From Marinomonas alcarazii (lineage in GTDB: Bacteria > Pseudomonadota > Gammaproteobacteria > Pseudomonadales > Marinomonadaceae): DNA of 64,000 nt. Shown here piece by piece: positions 52,188 to 62,959 of the stretch. The position numbers were made by a program, and so were the translations under genes. The notes under the pieces are model-generated. The model was not told the DNA's origin. It ran no database searches and saw only the letters and a list, made by a program, of their open reading frames with translations. The stretch is taken from assembly GCF_003208215.1 (NCBI RefSeq), contig NZ_QKLW01000013.1, positions 1 to 64,000 of the forward strand, given 5' to 3'. The first letter of the stretch is position 1; the number at the start of each line of letters is the position of its first letter.

Positions 52188-52940
52188 ATGAGTGCATGCG
52201 TGTCGGTAAGGTCTTGGATCGGCTCAACAATATTTGCCATTTATTACATGATGTCCACCGTTCTATTTGGTGTGCTTGCGCCTTTGGCAACGATTTTGTT
52301 GCCAAAGAATTACCGCCAGCCAGTATTGAATCTGCATAACAAAGGTCTGTTGTTTGTTTTTCGGATTTTTTGCGGTGTGAAAGTCGAGATTATTGGTCTA
52401 GAGAACATTAATAAAGACCGTCCTGTTGTGCTGGTGGCGAACCATCAAAGTGAATGGGAAACCTATGTGCTGCAAGTGCTAATGGCTCCCGTATCAACGG
52501 TTTTGAAAAAAGAGCTTTTATCCGTGCCTTTCTTTGGTTGGGGTTTGCGTATGGTTCAGCCCATTGCCATTGATCGTTCTCAACGCACTAATGCGTTGAA
52601 GCAAATTATCAGTCAGGGTAAAGAGCGTTTAGATGATGGTCGCTCTGTGCTGATTTTTCCGGAAGGAACGCGTATTGCACCAAATAAAGAGCAGGCATTT
52701 AATAAAGGAGCGGCTATGCTTGCTACTTCTGCCGGCGTGCCAATTCTTCCGGTTGTGCATAATGCTGGTTACACTTGGCCTGGAAAGAAGTGGCGTAAGT
52801 ATCCAGGTTCCATTCGAGTGGTTATTGGTCCTATTATTGAATCTGAAGGGAAGAAAACGTCTGCGTTGCATGATGAGATGGATGTGTGGATGAGAGCTGA
52901 AATGGCGAAGCTTCCACGCGGAAATGATTTTTTGTATTAG
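52188..52940 (+). CDS. plsC: 1-acyl-sn-glycerol-3-phosphate acyltransferase
   Basis: A 250-residue inner-membrane enzyme acylating lysophosphatidate to phosphatidate. An N-terminal hydrophobic segment (about 10-35) precedes the catalytic box NHQSEWE, in which glutamate replaces the usual aspartate of H-x4-D, a variant common in proteobacteria. The substrate-binding block FPEGTR is intact, followed by KKGAAMLA-like and PVVHNAGYTW segments. It ends at a strong bidirectional terminator. A second plsC elsewhere in the genome is possible. Confidence 0.9.
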   Translation: MSACVSVRSWIGSTIFAIYYMMSTVLFGVLAPLATILLPKNYRQPVLNLHNKGLLFVFRIFCGVKVEIIGLENINKDRPVVLVANHQSEWETYVLQVLMAPVSTVLKKELLSVPFFGWGLRMVQPIAIDRSQRTNALKQIISQGKERLDDGRSVLIFPEGTRIAPNKEQAFNKGAAMLATSAGVPILPVVHNAGYTWPGKKWRKYPGSIRVVIGPIIESEGKKTSALHDEMDVWMRAEMAKLPRGNDFLY

Positions 52941-52955
52941 CCGAATAGACGTCAT

Positions 52956-52991
52956 AAAAAAGCCGCATCATTTGATGCGGCTTTTTTTTTT
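52956..52991. terminator. Bidirectional terminator between plsC and fabB
   Basis: AAAAAAGCCGCATCA and TGATGCGGCTTTTTT form a symmetric stem with a two-base loop, flanked by more T residues. Confidence 0.93.
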
Positions 52992-53004
52992 GCTTAGGTT
53001 TTAT

Positions 53005-54219
53005 TTATGCAGAGTATTTTTTGAATACTAGGCTGGCGTTAGTGCCGCCAAAACCAAAGCTGTTAGACATGATTAGGTTCAAGTCTGCATTATCTTTGCG
53101 AGTTGTAACAACAGGGATGTTGCCTGCTGCTGGATCCAGCTCATCTACGTTTGCTGACGCTGTGATGAAGTTGTTTTCCATCATTAGTAAGCAGTAGATA
53201 GCTTCATGAACGCCTGCAGCACCCAAAGAGTGACCAGACAAAGACTTAGTAGAGCTAATCAGTGGGATCTTATCACCGAATGTTTCGTTGACAGCTTGAA
53301 GCTCTTTCATGTCGCCAGCAGGTGTACTTGTGCCGTGAGTATTGATGTAATCAATATCGCCATCAATTGTGCTCATTGCCATCTGCATGCAGCGTACAGC
53401 GCCTTCGCCTGAAGGGGCAACCATGTCGTAGCCATCAGAAGTAGCGCCGTAGCCTACTAGTTCAGCGTAGATTTTTGCACCGCGTGCTTTGGCGTGTTCT
53501 AGCTCTTCAATAACAAGCATACCGCCACCGCCAGCAATAACGAAACCATCACGGTTTGCATCATAAGCGCGTGACGCTTTTTCTGGTGTATCGTTGTACT
53601 TTGAAGATAAGGCGCCCATGGCGTCAAACATACAAGTTTGAGTCCAGCTCTCTTCTTCGCCACCACCAGCAAACACGATGTCTTGTTTGCCAAGTTGAAT
53701 CAGCTCCATAGCGTTACCAATACAGTGAGCACTAGTAGAGCAAGCTGAAGTGATTGAGTAGTTAACGCCTTTGATCTTGAATGGTGTTGCCAAACAAGCA
53801 GAGACAGTGCTTCCCATAGTTTGGGTTACACGGTATGGACCTACGCGCTTAACACCTTTCTCGCGAAGTGTGTCAGCAGAGTCAACAAGGTTTTTAGCGG
53901 AAGCGCCGCCAGACCCTGCTACTAAGCCTGTGCGAATATTGGACACTTGGTCTTCTGTTAAGCCCGCATCTAAAATAGCTTGTTGCATAGAAACGTAAGC
54001 GTACGTTGCTGCGTCGCCCATGAAACGGCGTACTTTGCGGTCAATGCTTTCAGCATCTAAGTCAATGCGACCACAAACGTGGCTGCGAAAGCCATGTTCT
54101 TTATAGTCCTCAGCAAAACGAATGCCGGAACGGCCTTCGCGCAAGGAGTTTAGAACGCTATCTTTGTCATTGCCTAGGCAGCTGACAATGCCAAGACCTG
54201 TTACTACTACACGACGCAT
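53005..54219 (-). CDS. fabB: 3-oxoacyl-[acyl-carrier-protein] synthase I
   Basis: A 404-residue condensing enzyme of fatty acid elongation, required with FabA for unsaturated fatty acids. The catalytic triad is Cys160 (TSACSTSAH), His295 ([11 protein letters not shown]) and His330 ([10 protein letters not shown]). Start [16 protein letters not shown]. It lies 26 bases downstream of fabA, forming the classical fabAB operon of gammaproteobacteria. Confidence 0.98.
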   Translation of the reverse strand: MRRVVVTGLGIVSCLGNDKDSVLNSLREGRSGIRFAEDYKEHGFRSHVCGRIDLDAESIDRKVRRFMGDAATYAYVSMQQAILDAGLTEDQVSNIRTGLVAGSGGASAKNLVDSADTLREKGVKRVGPYRVTQTMGSTVSACLATPFKIKGVNYSITSACSTSAHCIGNAMELIQLGKQDIVFAGGGEEESWTQTCMFDAMGALSSKYNDTPEKASRAYDANRDGFVIAGGGGMLVIEELEHAKARGAKIYAELVGYGATSDGYDMVAPSGEGAVRCMQMAMSTIDGDIDYINTHGTSTPAGDMKELQAVNETFGDKIPLISSTKSLSGHSLGAAGVHEAIYCLLMMENNFITASANVDELDPAAGNIPVVTTRKDNADLNLIMSNSFGFGGTNASLVFKKYSA

Positions 54220-54245
54220 AAATGTGCCTCTTTCATTCTTAATCT

Positions 54246-54761
54246 TTAGAAGTTATCAGTTGAAGTAAATAAGCCTACACGCAAGTCTTTTGCAGTGTAA
54301 ATTTCACGACCATCAACTTTAACGCTTCCGTCTGCAATTCCCATCACTAGTTTGCGTTCAATAACACGCTTCAAATGAATGTGAAAGGTAACCTTTTTTG
54401 CTGTTGGAAGGATTTGTCCAGTGAATTTTACTTCGCCAGAACCTAGTGCGCGCCCGCGCCCTTTGTTACCTTTCCAGCCAAGAAAGAATCCTACTAGCTG
54501 CCACATCGCATCTAAGCCAAGGCAGCCAGGCATAACTGGGTCGCCAGGGAAGTGGCATGCAAAAAACCATAAGTCAGGGTGTATATCTAACTCAGCAATG
54601 ATTTCGCCCTTGCCGTGTTCCCCGCCTTCAGTTGAGATGTGAGTAATGCGATCCATCATTAGCATATTGCCGACAGGAAGCTGGGCATTACCTGCACCAA
54701 ACATTTCACCGTGGCCGCATTTTAATAGTTCGTCTTTTTCAAAAGATGAAGCTGTAGTCAT
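54246..54761 (-). CDS. fabA: 3-hydroxydecanoyl-[ACP] dehydratase/isomerase
   Basis: A 171-residue hotdog-fold enzyme that dehydrates 3-hydroxydecanoyl-ACP and isomerises the double bond, committing carbon to unsaturated fatty acids. Active residues are His70 ([12 protein letters not shown]) and Asp84 (LGLDAMWQ). The open frame runs 49 codons further upstream, but the ATG at 54761 ([12 protein letters not shown]) has AGGA ahead and gives the family length (E. coli 172). No FabR or DesT site was recognised upstream by eye. Confidence 0.98.
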   Translation of the reverse strand: MTTASSFEKDELLKCGHGEMFGAGNAQLPVGNMLMMDRITHISTEGGEHGKGEIIAELDIHPDLWFFACHFPGDPVMPGCLGLDAMWQLVGFFLGWKGNKGRGRALGSGEVKFTGQILPTAKKVTFHIHLKRVIERKLVMGIADGSVKVDGREIYTAKDLRVGLFTSTDNF

Positions 54762-55060
54762 TATAGTCCTATATCCACATCCAGCCGGTGACTCAAAATA
54801 GTCTGGTGGATTGTCGTGGTCCAGTTTGCAGTAGAAAATCCAGCTGATTATATCGGTTTGGAGCTGTAATATGAATGTTTGAACGGAAAAAAACCAAATT
54901 ACCTGCATGAAAAATGATCATATTTACGTTCTTTAGAGGGTTTGGCTAGGATAAAGCTGACAAAAAGCGACTTTTTAAAGTGGTTTGTTGTTTCCTGTTA
55001 GGAGGCTTTTTTCTGCTAATATGCTTCTGCTTATTCTATTTTGGTTGTCTGGGTGCCTTT

Positions 55061-55954
55061 ATGAGTTCGAAAAGAAATATAGATCTGTCTGTTTGGCGCT
55101 ACGAATTTGATGGTGGCCATATTCAGGGGTATGTGGGGGAGGTTGATGAAAGTAGGCCAACGCTGCATTTTTTGCATGGTAATGGTTTCTCGGTAAGAAC
55201 CTACCAGTCTTTTTTGGCGAAGCTCGAAGGCTATAACCTTATTATGCAGGATGCTGCTGGTCATGGTGGGTCGACAGCTGGGCATAAATTTATTGGCTGG
55301 AATAAGACCGCATCGCGCTTTGTTGACTCATTAAACGCACAGCGACCATTGTTACCGAAAAAGGAAGTGATTGGCATCGGACATAGCTTCGGTGGCTGTA
55401 TGACAGCACTAATGAGTAATCAGGAACCTTCACTTTTTGATCGATTGGTTTTGTTGGATCCGGCTTTGTTTCCTCCTCGCTTAATTTGGATGATGCGCGG
55501 TGTAACGCTTTCAGGACTGAAAAGCCAAATACCGTTGGCGCGACAAGCCCGTCGTCGTCGAACTCAGTGGGAAAGTCTTGCTCAGGTAAAAAGCAGTTTT
55601 TATGAAAGAGGGACATTTAAAGGTTGGGAGCCAGATTGCTTAGAAGATTATATTGCTTCGTCTATTAAGTGTGATGAAAAAGGGCACTATCAACTGGGTT
55701 GTCCTTCCTGGATGGAGGCGGAAATTTTCTCTAGTTACCCTAAAAAACTGTGGAGCTCAATTTCGAACATTTCTGTGCCTACCTATATTATTCAAGGCAA
55801 GGATACCTTTGATTATTTTAAAGAGGCATATCGGCTAGCGGCCAGACTCAACCCAAACATTCAGGTGATTGAGGTGGAGGGCGGTCATTGCTTTATGCAG
55901 CAGCATTCTGCGAAGGCAGCATTGGCTGTAATGGATGTTTTAAGACAAAAATGA
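55061..55954 (+). CDS. Alpha/beta hydrolase
   Basis: A 297-residue hydrolase. It has the oxyanion segment HFLHGNGFSVRTY, then DAAGHGGS, nucleophile elbow IGHSFGG (Ser109), acid in GKDTFD (Asp248) and His276 in EGGHCFM. Similar to peroxidase/lipase-type monomeric esterases; substrate unknown. The start is uncertain: the frame is open from a GTG at 54980, which would add a cysteine- and phenylalanine-rich hydrophobic stretch of 27 residues that does not look like a normal signal peptide, so the ATG at 55061 is preferred despite a weak ribosome binding site. The roughly 300-base gap from fabA must hold both promoters; nothing else was seen in it. Confidence 0.82.
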   Translation: MSSKRNIDLSVWRYEFDGGHIQGYVGEVDESRPTLHFLHGNGFSVRTYQSFLAKLEGYNLIMQDAAGHGGSTAGHKFIGWNKTASRFVDSLNAQRPLLPKKEVIGIGHSFGGCMTALMSNQEPSLFDRLVLLDPALFPPRLIWMMRGVTLSGLKSQIPLARQARRRRTQWESLAQVKSSFYERGTFKGWEPDCLEDYIASSIKCDEKGHYQLGCPSWMEAEIFSSYPKKLWSSISNISVPTYIIQGKDTFDYFKEAYRLAARLNPNIQVIEVEGGHCFMQQHSAKAALAVMDVLRQK

Positions 55955-55957
55955 CAG

Positions 55958-55994
55958 AAGACCAAGCTCGAGGTGAGCGGGCTTGGTCTTTTTT
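55958..55994. terminator. Bidirectional terminator between the hydrolase gene and ispB
   Basis: AAGACCAAGCTCG pairs with CGGGCTTGGTCTT (one T-G pair) around a 7-base loop, followed by TTTTT. Confidence 0.9.
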
Positions 55995-56002
55995 GATATA
56001 GG

Positions 56003-56983
56003 CTAGTTTCGGCGTTTAACGGAAGCATTGGCCAAGGCAATAAGTGCTGCCTTGTAGTCTGATTCTGGCAGTGACTCGATTGCTGAAATTGCTAGGTCGG
56101 CTTGTTCCTGAGCTTGTTGTTGAGTGTATTCAATCGCACCGCAGCTCTGCACGTCCCCGATAATGGTCTCTAATTGCTCAAGCCCACCGGTTAAAATGGC
56201 TTGTCTTACTCGTGCTACCGCTTCTGGCGAGCCATGTTTCATCGTGAAGATAAGTGGCAGGGTAGGTTTGCCTTCAGCAAGATCATCGCCAACGCTTTTG
56301 CCCATTTCTTCGGCTGTGCTGGTGTAATCCATTACATCATCTATTAGCTGAAAAGCTGTGCCAACGTGCATGCCAAACTGTCTCAACGCTTCTTGATGCT
56401 CTTGAGTAGCGCCAGCAATTACGGCTCCACAAAGTGCCGCGCCCTCAAACAGTTTTGCTGTTTTATACTGAATAACTTTTAGATAGCTTTCTTCTGTTGT
56501 GTCTGGATCGCCACAATTTATCAGCTGCTGAACTTCGCCTTCAGCGATGATGTTGGTGGTCTTGGCCAAGATACTCATACATTGCATGCTGCCCACGTCG
56601 ACCATGATCTGGAAGGCACGAGAGTAAAGGAAGTCGCCAACCAAAACGCTTGGTGCATTTCCCCACTCCTCGTTAGCGGTCTTTTTGCCTCGGCGCATAT
56701 CTGATTCATCCACTACATCGTCGTGCAAAAGTGTTGAAGTGTGGATAAATTCAATGATAGTTGCCATTTGAATGGCTTGCTCGAGTTGTGTTTTATCTAG
56801 CTCTGTACTGGCCCGTGCTGCCAATAAAACCAGCAATGGTCTTAGGCGTTTCCCGCCATTACTAATAATGTAGTAGCCGATTTGTTCGATTAGGGGGATG
56901 TCACTACTAAGTTGTGACACAATATAATCATTAACTTGGCCAAACTCGTTGGCCACAACATCGTGTATTTGTATAGGTTGCAT
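56003..56983 (-). CDS. ispB: Octaprenyl (polyprenyl) diphosphate synthase
   Basis: A 326-residue trans-prenyltransferase making the ubiquinone side chain. Both aspartate-rich motifs are present: LLHDDVVDESD (first, DDxxD) and LIDDVMDYT (second), together with GGKRLRPLLVLLAA. Chain length (C40) is by analogy; it cannot be read directly. The ATG at 56983 (MQPIQIHDVVANEF) has GGAAA upstream and is the family start; 13 upstream codons were dropped. It is divergent from rplU, the usual gammaproteobacterial arrangement. Confidence 0.96.
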   Translation of the reverse strand: MQPIQIHDVVANEFGQVNDYIVSQLSSDIPLIEQIGYYIISNGGKRLRPLLVLLAARASTELDKTQLEQAIQMATIIEFIHTSTLLHDDVVDESDMRRGKKTANEEWGNAPSVLVGDFLYSRAFQIMVDVGSMQCMSILAKTTNIIAEGEVQQLINCGDPDTTEESYLKVIQYKTAKLFEGAALCGAVIAGATQEHQEALRQFGMHVGTAFQLIDDVMDYTSTAEEMGKSVGDDLAEGKPTLPLIFTMKHGSPEAVARVRQAILTGGLEQLETIIGDVQSCGAIEYTQQQAQEQADLAISAIESLPESDYKAALIALANASVKRRN

Positions 56984-57099
56984 GCAATTTCCGAAGCTAA
57001 ATAGTCTCAAGCTGATCAGCAAGTGTGCCTCATGCTAGGTAAGGCTTGTGTCAGGGTCAACCCAAATTGCGAAAAATGTATAAAGACGTTGCTTTTAGC

Positions 57100-57128
57100 T
57101 TGTATTGGTTGGTGTGATTTTGTACAAT
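57100..57128 (+). promoter_or_regulatory. Sigma-70 promoter of rplU-rpmA
   Basis: TTGTAT at 57100-57105 and TACAAT at 57123-57128 are spaced by 17 bases, followed by a GC-rich CGCGTCCG discriminator. The leader to the rplU start is about 130 bases. Confidence 0.7.
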
Positions 57129-57265
57129 CTCGCGTCCGATTTACCCACATTTTGCTCCCTATCATATGGTTAGCGATTTTTGTCCGATTCGGATAAAAAG
57201 TGACTGCCACTAGAAGTAGGTCAAATTCAAATTCAGTAGCCGGGTAAATCTCATTGGAGAAGAAC

Positions 57266-57574
57266 ATGTTTGCAGTGATCAAAACTGGCGGTAAGCAATA
57301 CCGTGTAGAAGAAGGCCAAACCCTTAAGGTTGAGAAATTAGCTGTTGAAGAAGGTGGCGCGATTCAGTTCGACGACGTTCTTCTTGTAAGCAACGGCGAC
57401 GACGTTAAAGTTGGTGCACCAGTTGTAGAAGGCGCTAAAGTAACAGCTGAAGTTGTTGCTCATGGTCGCGGAGATAAAGTTAAAATCTTGAAATTCCGTC
57501 GTCGTAAGCATTCTATGAAGCGTATGGGTCATCGTCAGTGGTTCACGGAAGTGAAAATTACTGGTATTAACTAA
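57266..57574 (+). CDS. rplU: 50S ribosomal protein L21
   Basis: A 102-residue protein binding 23S rRNA. It starts [18 protein letters not shown] and ends [25 protein letters not shown]. The ATG at 57266 follows GGAGAAG; four upstream in-frame codons were dropped. Pairs with rpmA 31 bases later. Confidence 0.98.
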   Translation: MFAVIKTGGKQYRVEEGQTLKVEKLAVEEGGAIQFDDVLLVSNGDDVKVGAPVVEGAKVTAEVVAHGRGDKVKILKFRRRKHSMKRMGHRQWFTEVKITGIN

Positions 57575-57605
57575 GCGCTAACTATTCAAATTTAAGGAGT
57601 AAGTC

Positions 57606-57863
57606 ATGGCTCATAAAAAGGCGGGTGGTAGTACTCGTAACGGTCGCGATTCCGAGTCGAAACGATTAGGTGTCAAACGTTTTGGTGGTCAAGTTGTGAT
57701 CCCAGGTAACATCCTTGTTCGTCAGCGTGGCACACAGTTCCACCCTGGTGCTGGTGTTCAAATTGGTAAAGATCATACTTTGTTCGCTGTTGTTGAAGGC
57801 CAAGTGAAGTTTGAAGTAAAAGGTAAGTTTAAGCGTCGTACAGTTTCTGTCGTAGCTGCTTAA
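57606..57863 (+). CDS. rpmA: 50S ribosomal protein L27
   Basis: An 85-residue protein whose N-terminal tail reaches the peptidyl-transferase centre. It begins [28 protein letters not shown], the direct (uncleaved) form seen in proteobacteria. A strong terminator follows, so obgE probably has its own promoter. Confidence 0.99.
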   Translation: MAHKKAGGSTRNGRDSESKRLGVKRFGGQVVIPGNILVRQRGTQFHPGAGVQIGKDHTLFAVVEGQVKFEVKGKFKRRTVSVVAA

Positions 57864-57880
57864 TCACTTGCTAAAAACTT

Positions 57881-57913
57881 AAAAAAAGCTCCGCGACGCG
57901 GGGCTTTTTTTTT
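57881..57913 (+). terminator. Terminator after rpmA
   Basis: AGCTCCG pairs with CGGGGCT (one T-G pair) with a five-base loop; seven A residues precede it and nine T residues follow. Confidence 0.88.
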
Positions 57914-57947
57914 GGAAGAATTCTATAATCAGCTTTATTGAAACTGA

Positions 57948-59162
<1,215 letters not shown>

Positions 59163-59188
59163 TCTGGTGAGTGGGAAAAAGTAGTATC

Positions 59189-60313
59189 ATGGATATGCGA
59201 GAGAAAATAGCGAAGGCGCAGCGTGTTGTTGTCAAGATCGGTAGTGCGTTATTGACCAATGATGGGCAGGGTTTAGATGTTGCTAGGATTGGTCTTTGGG
59301 TTGCTCAGATAGCTGAGTTGCGAGCGCAAGGTAAGGAAGTTGTTCTTGTTTCTTCTGGTTCTATTGCTGCTGGTATGAAACGCCTTGGTTTTTCTTCTCG
59401 CCCCACTCAGGTGAATGAGCTTCAGGCTGCGGCTGCAGTAGGGCAAATGGAGCTGGTGGGGGTCTATGAATCTCATTTCGAAAAACATGGTTTGTGCACG
59501 GCGCAAATTTTGCTGACTCATGATGACTTATCTAATCGTCGACGCTATTTGAACGCTCGATCTTCGTTGCGAACTTTGCTTGGCTTTGGCGTTGTACCCA
59601 TAGTTAATGAAAATGACACAGTTGTAACTGACGAAATACGTTTCGGAGATAATGATACCTTGGGCGCTTTGGTTGCGAACTTGGTAGAGGCGGATGTATT
59701 AATTATTTTAACGGATCAGCATGGTTTATTTGATAAAAATCCTCGAGATCATAAAGATGCAACATTAATCGCTCATATTTCAGCATCGGATGATCGTCTT
59801 GAATCAATGGCAAGCGGTGGTGCTGGTTTGTTGGGTAGCGGTGGTATGTTAACGAAAGTTCGAGCGGCTCGTTTAGCGGCTCGCTCTGGCGCGGATACCT
59901 TGATTGCGTCTGGTCGCGAAGAAAATGTCATTATTCGTGTCGCCTCCGGCGAGGTGCTGGGGACTTGGCTGCAGCCTGAGCATGGTCGTGTTGCTGCTCG
60001 AAAACAGTGGTTGGCTGGACACCTTAAGAGTCGTGGTGCCTTGGTTTTAGATGATGGTGCGGTTAAAGCGCTGCGCAAAGAAGGTACCAGTCTTTTGTCT
60101 GTGGGCGTAAAAGATGCTCAAGGTACTTTTTCGCGTGGTGATATGGTGATTTGCGTTGATCAGCAAGGTGAACTGGTGGCTCGAGGTCTGGTGAATTACA
60201 GTGTGGCTGAAACGTTGAAGTTGTTGGGTCAGCCCTCTTCTTGTATTGGTGATATTTTAGGTTACAAGGGTGAGCCAGAATTAATCCATCGCGACGATTT
60301 GGTGATTATTTAA
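59189..60313 (+). CDS. proB: Glutamate 5-kinase
   Basis: It catalyses the first, feedback-regulated step of proline synthesis. The 374 residues comprise an amino acid kinase domain ([47 protein letters not shown]) and a C-terminal PUA domain ([25 protein letters not shown] onwards). The start is uncertain among GTG 59171, ATG 59189 and ATG 59195; 59189 was chosen. It is 26 bases after obgE, so the two are likely co-transcribed, and 10 bases before dgkA. Confidence 0.96.
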   Translation: MDMREKIAKAQRVVVKIGSALLTNDGQGLDVARIGLWVAQIAELRAQGKEVVLVSSGSIAAGMKRLGFSSRPTQVNELQAAAAVGQMELVGVYESHFEKHGLCTAQILLTHDDLSNRRRYLNARSSLRTLLGFGVVPIVNENDTVVTDEIRFGDNDTLGALVANLVEADVLIILTDQHGLFDKNPRDHKDATLIAHISASDDRLESMASGGAGLLGSGGMLTKVRAARLAARSGADTLIASGREENVIIRVASGEVLGTWLQPEHGRVAARKQWLAGHLKSRGALVLDDGAVKALRKEGTSLLSVGVKDAQGTFSRGDMVICVDQQGELVARGLVNYSVAETLKLLGQPSSCIGDILGYKGEPELIHRDDLVII

Positions 60314-60323
60314 AGAGGTGGTC

Positions 60324-60686
60324 ATGGCAAAACCGGGTAAAGTGGGATTAGAGCGCATCTTGAGTGCGTCCAAATATTCCTATCAAGGTTTACGTGCTCA
60401 GTGGAAGCATGAAGCGGCTTTTCGCCAAGAGGCGTTTTTGTTTTTGATTTCTTTGCCTTTTGCTATTTGGCTTGGTGATTCCGGTCTTGAACGCGCTGTG
60501 CTGATTTTTTCGGTAGGTATGGTGTTGATTGTTGAAACGTTTAATTCTAGCGTTGAGGCTGTAGTAGACCGTATTAGTCATGAGCATCATGAGTTGTCTG
60601 GTCGTGCCAAAGATTTGGGTTCGGCGGCTGTGATGCTGGCTTTAGTGTTGGCGGCGATTGTGTGGCTGGTGATTTTGCTCGGGTGA
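60324..60686 (+). CDS. dgkA: Diacylglycerol kinase
   Basis: A 120-residue inner-membrane enzyme recycling diacylglycerol to phosphatidate. It has the family order: a basic N-terminus (GLERILSASKYSYQGLRAQWKHEAAFRQE), three membrane helices, and the catalytic ETFNSSVEAVVDRIS-HEHHELSGRAKDLGSAAV stretch. AGAGG stands five bases before the ATG at 60324; a GTG two codons earlier is less likely. It is followed by a strong terminator facing rpsT. Confidence 0.96.
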   Translation: MAKPGKVGLERILSASKYSYQGLRAQWKHEAAFRQEAFLFLISLPFAIWLGDSGLERAVLIFSVGMVLIVETFNSSVEAVVDRISHEHHELSGRAKDLGSAAVMLALVLAAIVWLVILLG

Positions 60687-60722
60687 GGTTGTGCTTGGGC
60701 AAGTCGATAAAATTTAGATATA

Positions 60723-60750
60723 AAAAAAACCGGCATTTGCCGGTTTTTTT
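60723..60750. terminator. Bidirectional terminator between dgkA and rpsT
   Basis: ACCGGCA / TGCCGGT with seven flanking A-T pairs on each side and a two-base loop. It serves both convergent genes. Confidence 0.93.
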
Positions 60751-60757
60751 ATAGGTA

Positions 60758-61021
60758 TTAGGCCAGTGCTTTGATTTTAGCACTCAAGCGGCTCTTATGA
60801 CGAGCTGCTTTGTTTTTGTGATATAGGCCTTTGTCAGCGGCTTTGTCTAGCTTTGAAGTTGCTAGAACGTAAGCTGCTTGTGCGTCAGCTTGATTGCCTG
60901 CTTCGATAGCCGCATCTACTTTTTTCAAGTATGTGCGAACCATTGAACGAAGGCTACCATTGTGAGCGCGGCTTTTTACTGCTTGGCGCGCGCGTTTTTT
61001 TGAACCGGCGGAATTTGCCAC
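60758..61021 (-). CDS. rpsT: 30S ribosomal protein S20
   Basis: An 87-residue helical protein of the 16S 5' domain: [38 protein letters not shown], ending with the [19 protein letters not shown] tail. In E. coli it is autoregulated at translation. It is divergent from murJ, with a palindrome in its leader. Confidence 0.99.
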   Translation of the reverse strand: MANSAGSKKRARQAVKSRAHNGSLRSMVRTYLKKVDAAIEAGNQADAQAAYVLATSKLDKAADKGLYHKNKAARHKSRLSAKIKALA

Positions 61022-61050
61022 GGTCTGGCTCCTTTAATTTGGAATTAGTT

Positions 61051-61075
61051 ATGACCCAGCACTGTGCTGTGTCAT
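61051..61075. promoter_or_regulatory. 25-bp near-perfect palindrome in the rpsT leader
   Basis: ATGAC-C-CAGCAC-T-GTGCTG-T-GTCAT: eleven of twelve positions pair around a single central base. It lies 30 bases upstream of the rpsT start, inside the predicted rpsT 5' untranslated region, so it may act as an RNA hairpin or as a dimeric regulator site. Confidence 0.6.
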
Positions 61076-61115
61076 GAAATGAATGTCAAGTTTTAACTTT
61101 GAAATCTCGCGGCGG

Positions 61116-61143
61116 ATTTTACCAGTTTTTAGCGCAGTCACAA
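61116..61143 (-). promoter_or_regulatory. Candidate rpsT promoter
   Basis: On the minus strand TTGTGA and TAAAAT are separated by 16 bases, followed by a GC-rich CCGCCGCGAG discriminator typical of stringently controlled ribosomal promoters. The leader to rpsT would be about 85 bases and includes the palindrome. Confidence 0.6.
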
Positions 61144-61251
61144 CCCTATTATACAAATTTTAATCAAATGAGCTTATATATTTGGCTGCGCTCTTGCTAT
61201 CGCTGGTGTTATTCTTGGCAGACCTGTCTATTGTCTAAGTCGTATTTTCTT

Positions 61252-62820
61252 ATGTCTGAAAAAAATATCGCTACCAATAAAGCGTCTAAGTCTTTGTCTT
61301 TATTGCGTTCTGGTGTCCTAGTTTCTATTTGCACTTTTCTTTCTCGTATTCTTGGATTGGTAAGAGATGCGGCTTTAGCTTATGTTTTGGGGGCGAGCGG
61401 CAGCGCTGATGCTTTTTATGTCGCTTTTAAAATTCCTAACTTTTTTCGCCGCTTATTTGCGGAAGGGGCGTTTGCTCAAGCGTTTGTTCCTGTTTTAAGT
61501 GATTATCGAGTTAAAGAAGGCAAGGCCGAGGTGCGGGCGCTGATTTCAGCCGTATCAGGATCGCTGGCTTTGGTGTTGCTGTGTGTTACTGTGCTTTTTA
61601 TGGTGTGCGCGCCTTGGGTGGTTTATGTTTTTGCTCCCGGCTTTGCCGGTGATGATGGGCAGGCTGCATTGGCATCAGATCTGTTGGTCATTACTTTTCC
61701 ATATCTGTTATTTATTTCGTTAACCGCCTTGGCGGGCGGCATTTTAAATTCTCATGGTGAATACGCTGTTCCAGCGATCACACCGATTTTCTTGAATATC
61801 TCTCTTATTATTGCAACTGTGTTCTTTGCCCGCACCGCAGCGCAGGCGGAAACGGCTGTCGCTTGGGGGGTGTTTTTTGCGGGACTGATTCAGTTGATGT
61901 TTCAGGTGCCGTTTTTGGCGAGATTGCGATTGCTGCCCATGCCGACGTTAGGCTTTCGTCATCCAGGTGTGAAACGAATTTTGCTTTTGATGGGGCCGGC
62001 GTTGTTTGGTGTGTCTGTCAGTCAGATTAATTTGTTGCTAGACACTGTATTGGCGTCTTTTTTACAGACAGGCAGCATTACTTGGCTGTATTTGTCTGAT
62101 CGTTTGTATGAGTTGCCGTTGGGTATTTTTGCTATTGCTATCAGTACGGTGATTTTGCCTTCGTTATCACGCAGTTTTGCGGGTGGTGAAGCATCGAAGT
62201 TTTCAGAAACGCTGGATTGGGCGCTGCGAATTTTATTGCTGATTGCGATTCCATCATCGCTTGCCTTGTTTATGTTGGCTGAGCCGTTGATTGCGACAAT
62301 CTTTTATCGGGGAGAGTTAACGGTAAATGATGTTCAGATGGCAGCGCAAAGTTTGCAGGCTTACTCGCTAGGCTTGGTGTTTATGATGTTGATCAAAGTC
62401 TTGGCTCCCGGTTACTACGCCAGACAAGACACTAAGACGCCTGTGCGTATCGGTATTATTGCGATGGTGTCGAATATGGTGCTGAATTTAATACTGGTCT
62501 GGCCGCTTGGGCATGTTGGGTTGGCTTTGGCGACGAGCTTGTCGGCTGGCTTGAATGCGTTCTTGTTATGGCGTGGCCTGTATAAAAAACAATATCATGT
62601 GTTTTCTGCTCAATGGGGGCGTTTACTGCGCATATTGTTGAGTGCTACGTTGGCACTTGGTGTGTGTTTGTACTTGTTTCTTCAACAGGGTTGGCAGTGG
62701 ACGCAAATGGAAGACTTGTATCGAGTAGGCTGCACCTTGTTGGTGGTTGTTTGTGGTGTGCTGGTGTACGCTCTGGTTGCTGTGATGGCCGGATTGCGTC
62801 CTTCTACTTTAAAGCATTAG
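61252..62820 (+). CDS. murJ: Lipid II flippase MurJ
   Basis: A 522-residue MOP-superfamily membrane protein with 14 transmembrane segments that moves lipid II across the inner membrane for peptidoglycan synthesis. It begins with the typical SLLRSGVLVSICTFLSRILGLVRDAALAYVLGASGSADAFYVAFKIPNFFRRLFAEGAFAQAFVPV region, rich in the charged residues of the central cavity. The open frame reaches 51 codons further upstream, but ATG 61252 (MSEKNIATN) is the sensible start, with a weak ribosome binding site. Followed by ribF and ileS, a standard order. Confidence 0.97.
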   Translation: MSEKNIATNKASKSLSLLRSGVLVSICTFLSRILGLVRDAALAYVLGASGSADAFYVAFKIPNFFRRLFAEGAFAQAFVPVLSDYRVKEGKAEVRALISAVSGSLALVLLCVTVLFMVCAPWVVYVFAPGFAGDDGQAALASDLLVITFPYLLFISLTALAGGILNSHGEYAVPAITPIFLNISLIIATVFFARTAAQAETAVAWGVFFAGLIQLMFQVPFLARLRLLPMPTLGFRHPGVKRILLLMGPALFGVSVSQINLLLDTVLASFLQTGSITWLYLSDRLYELPLGIFAIAISTVILPSLSRSFAGGEASKFSETLDWALRILLLIAIPSSLALFMLAEPLIATIFYRGELTVNDVQMAAQSLQAYSLGLVFMMLIKVLAPGYYARQDTKTPVRIGIIAMVSNMVLNLILVWPLGHVGLALATSLSAGLNAFLLWRGLYKKQYHVFSAQWGRLLRILLSATLALGVCLYLFLQQGWQWTQMEDLYRVGCTLLVVVCGVLVYALVAVMAGLRPSTLKH

Positions 62821-62959
62821 ATGTCTATGATGTGTTTTTTGCTTTGATTGTGAGTTTGCACAGCTTGTTCAAGTTCTGGCCTACCTTCATTTGGTTAACT
62901 GCTATATAATCCGTGGTATTTTTTTCGACGCTGGATTTAATTGTTTTGTACGGGGTTCT

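Noticed and set aside
54980..55060. N-terminal membrane anchor on the alpha/beta hydrolase from GTG 54980
   Set aside because: The stretch is rich in Cys and Phe, lacks a basic n-region, and has no good ribosome binding site. The family start fits ATG 55061 better, although the longer form is not excluded.
55021..55110. 29-codon ORF from ATG 55021 preceded by TAGGAGG
   Set aside because: The Shine-Dalgarno-like sequence is about 15 bases away, too far for efficient initiation, and the frame overlaps the hydrolase N-terminus.
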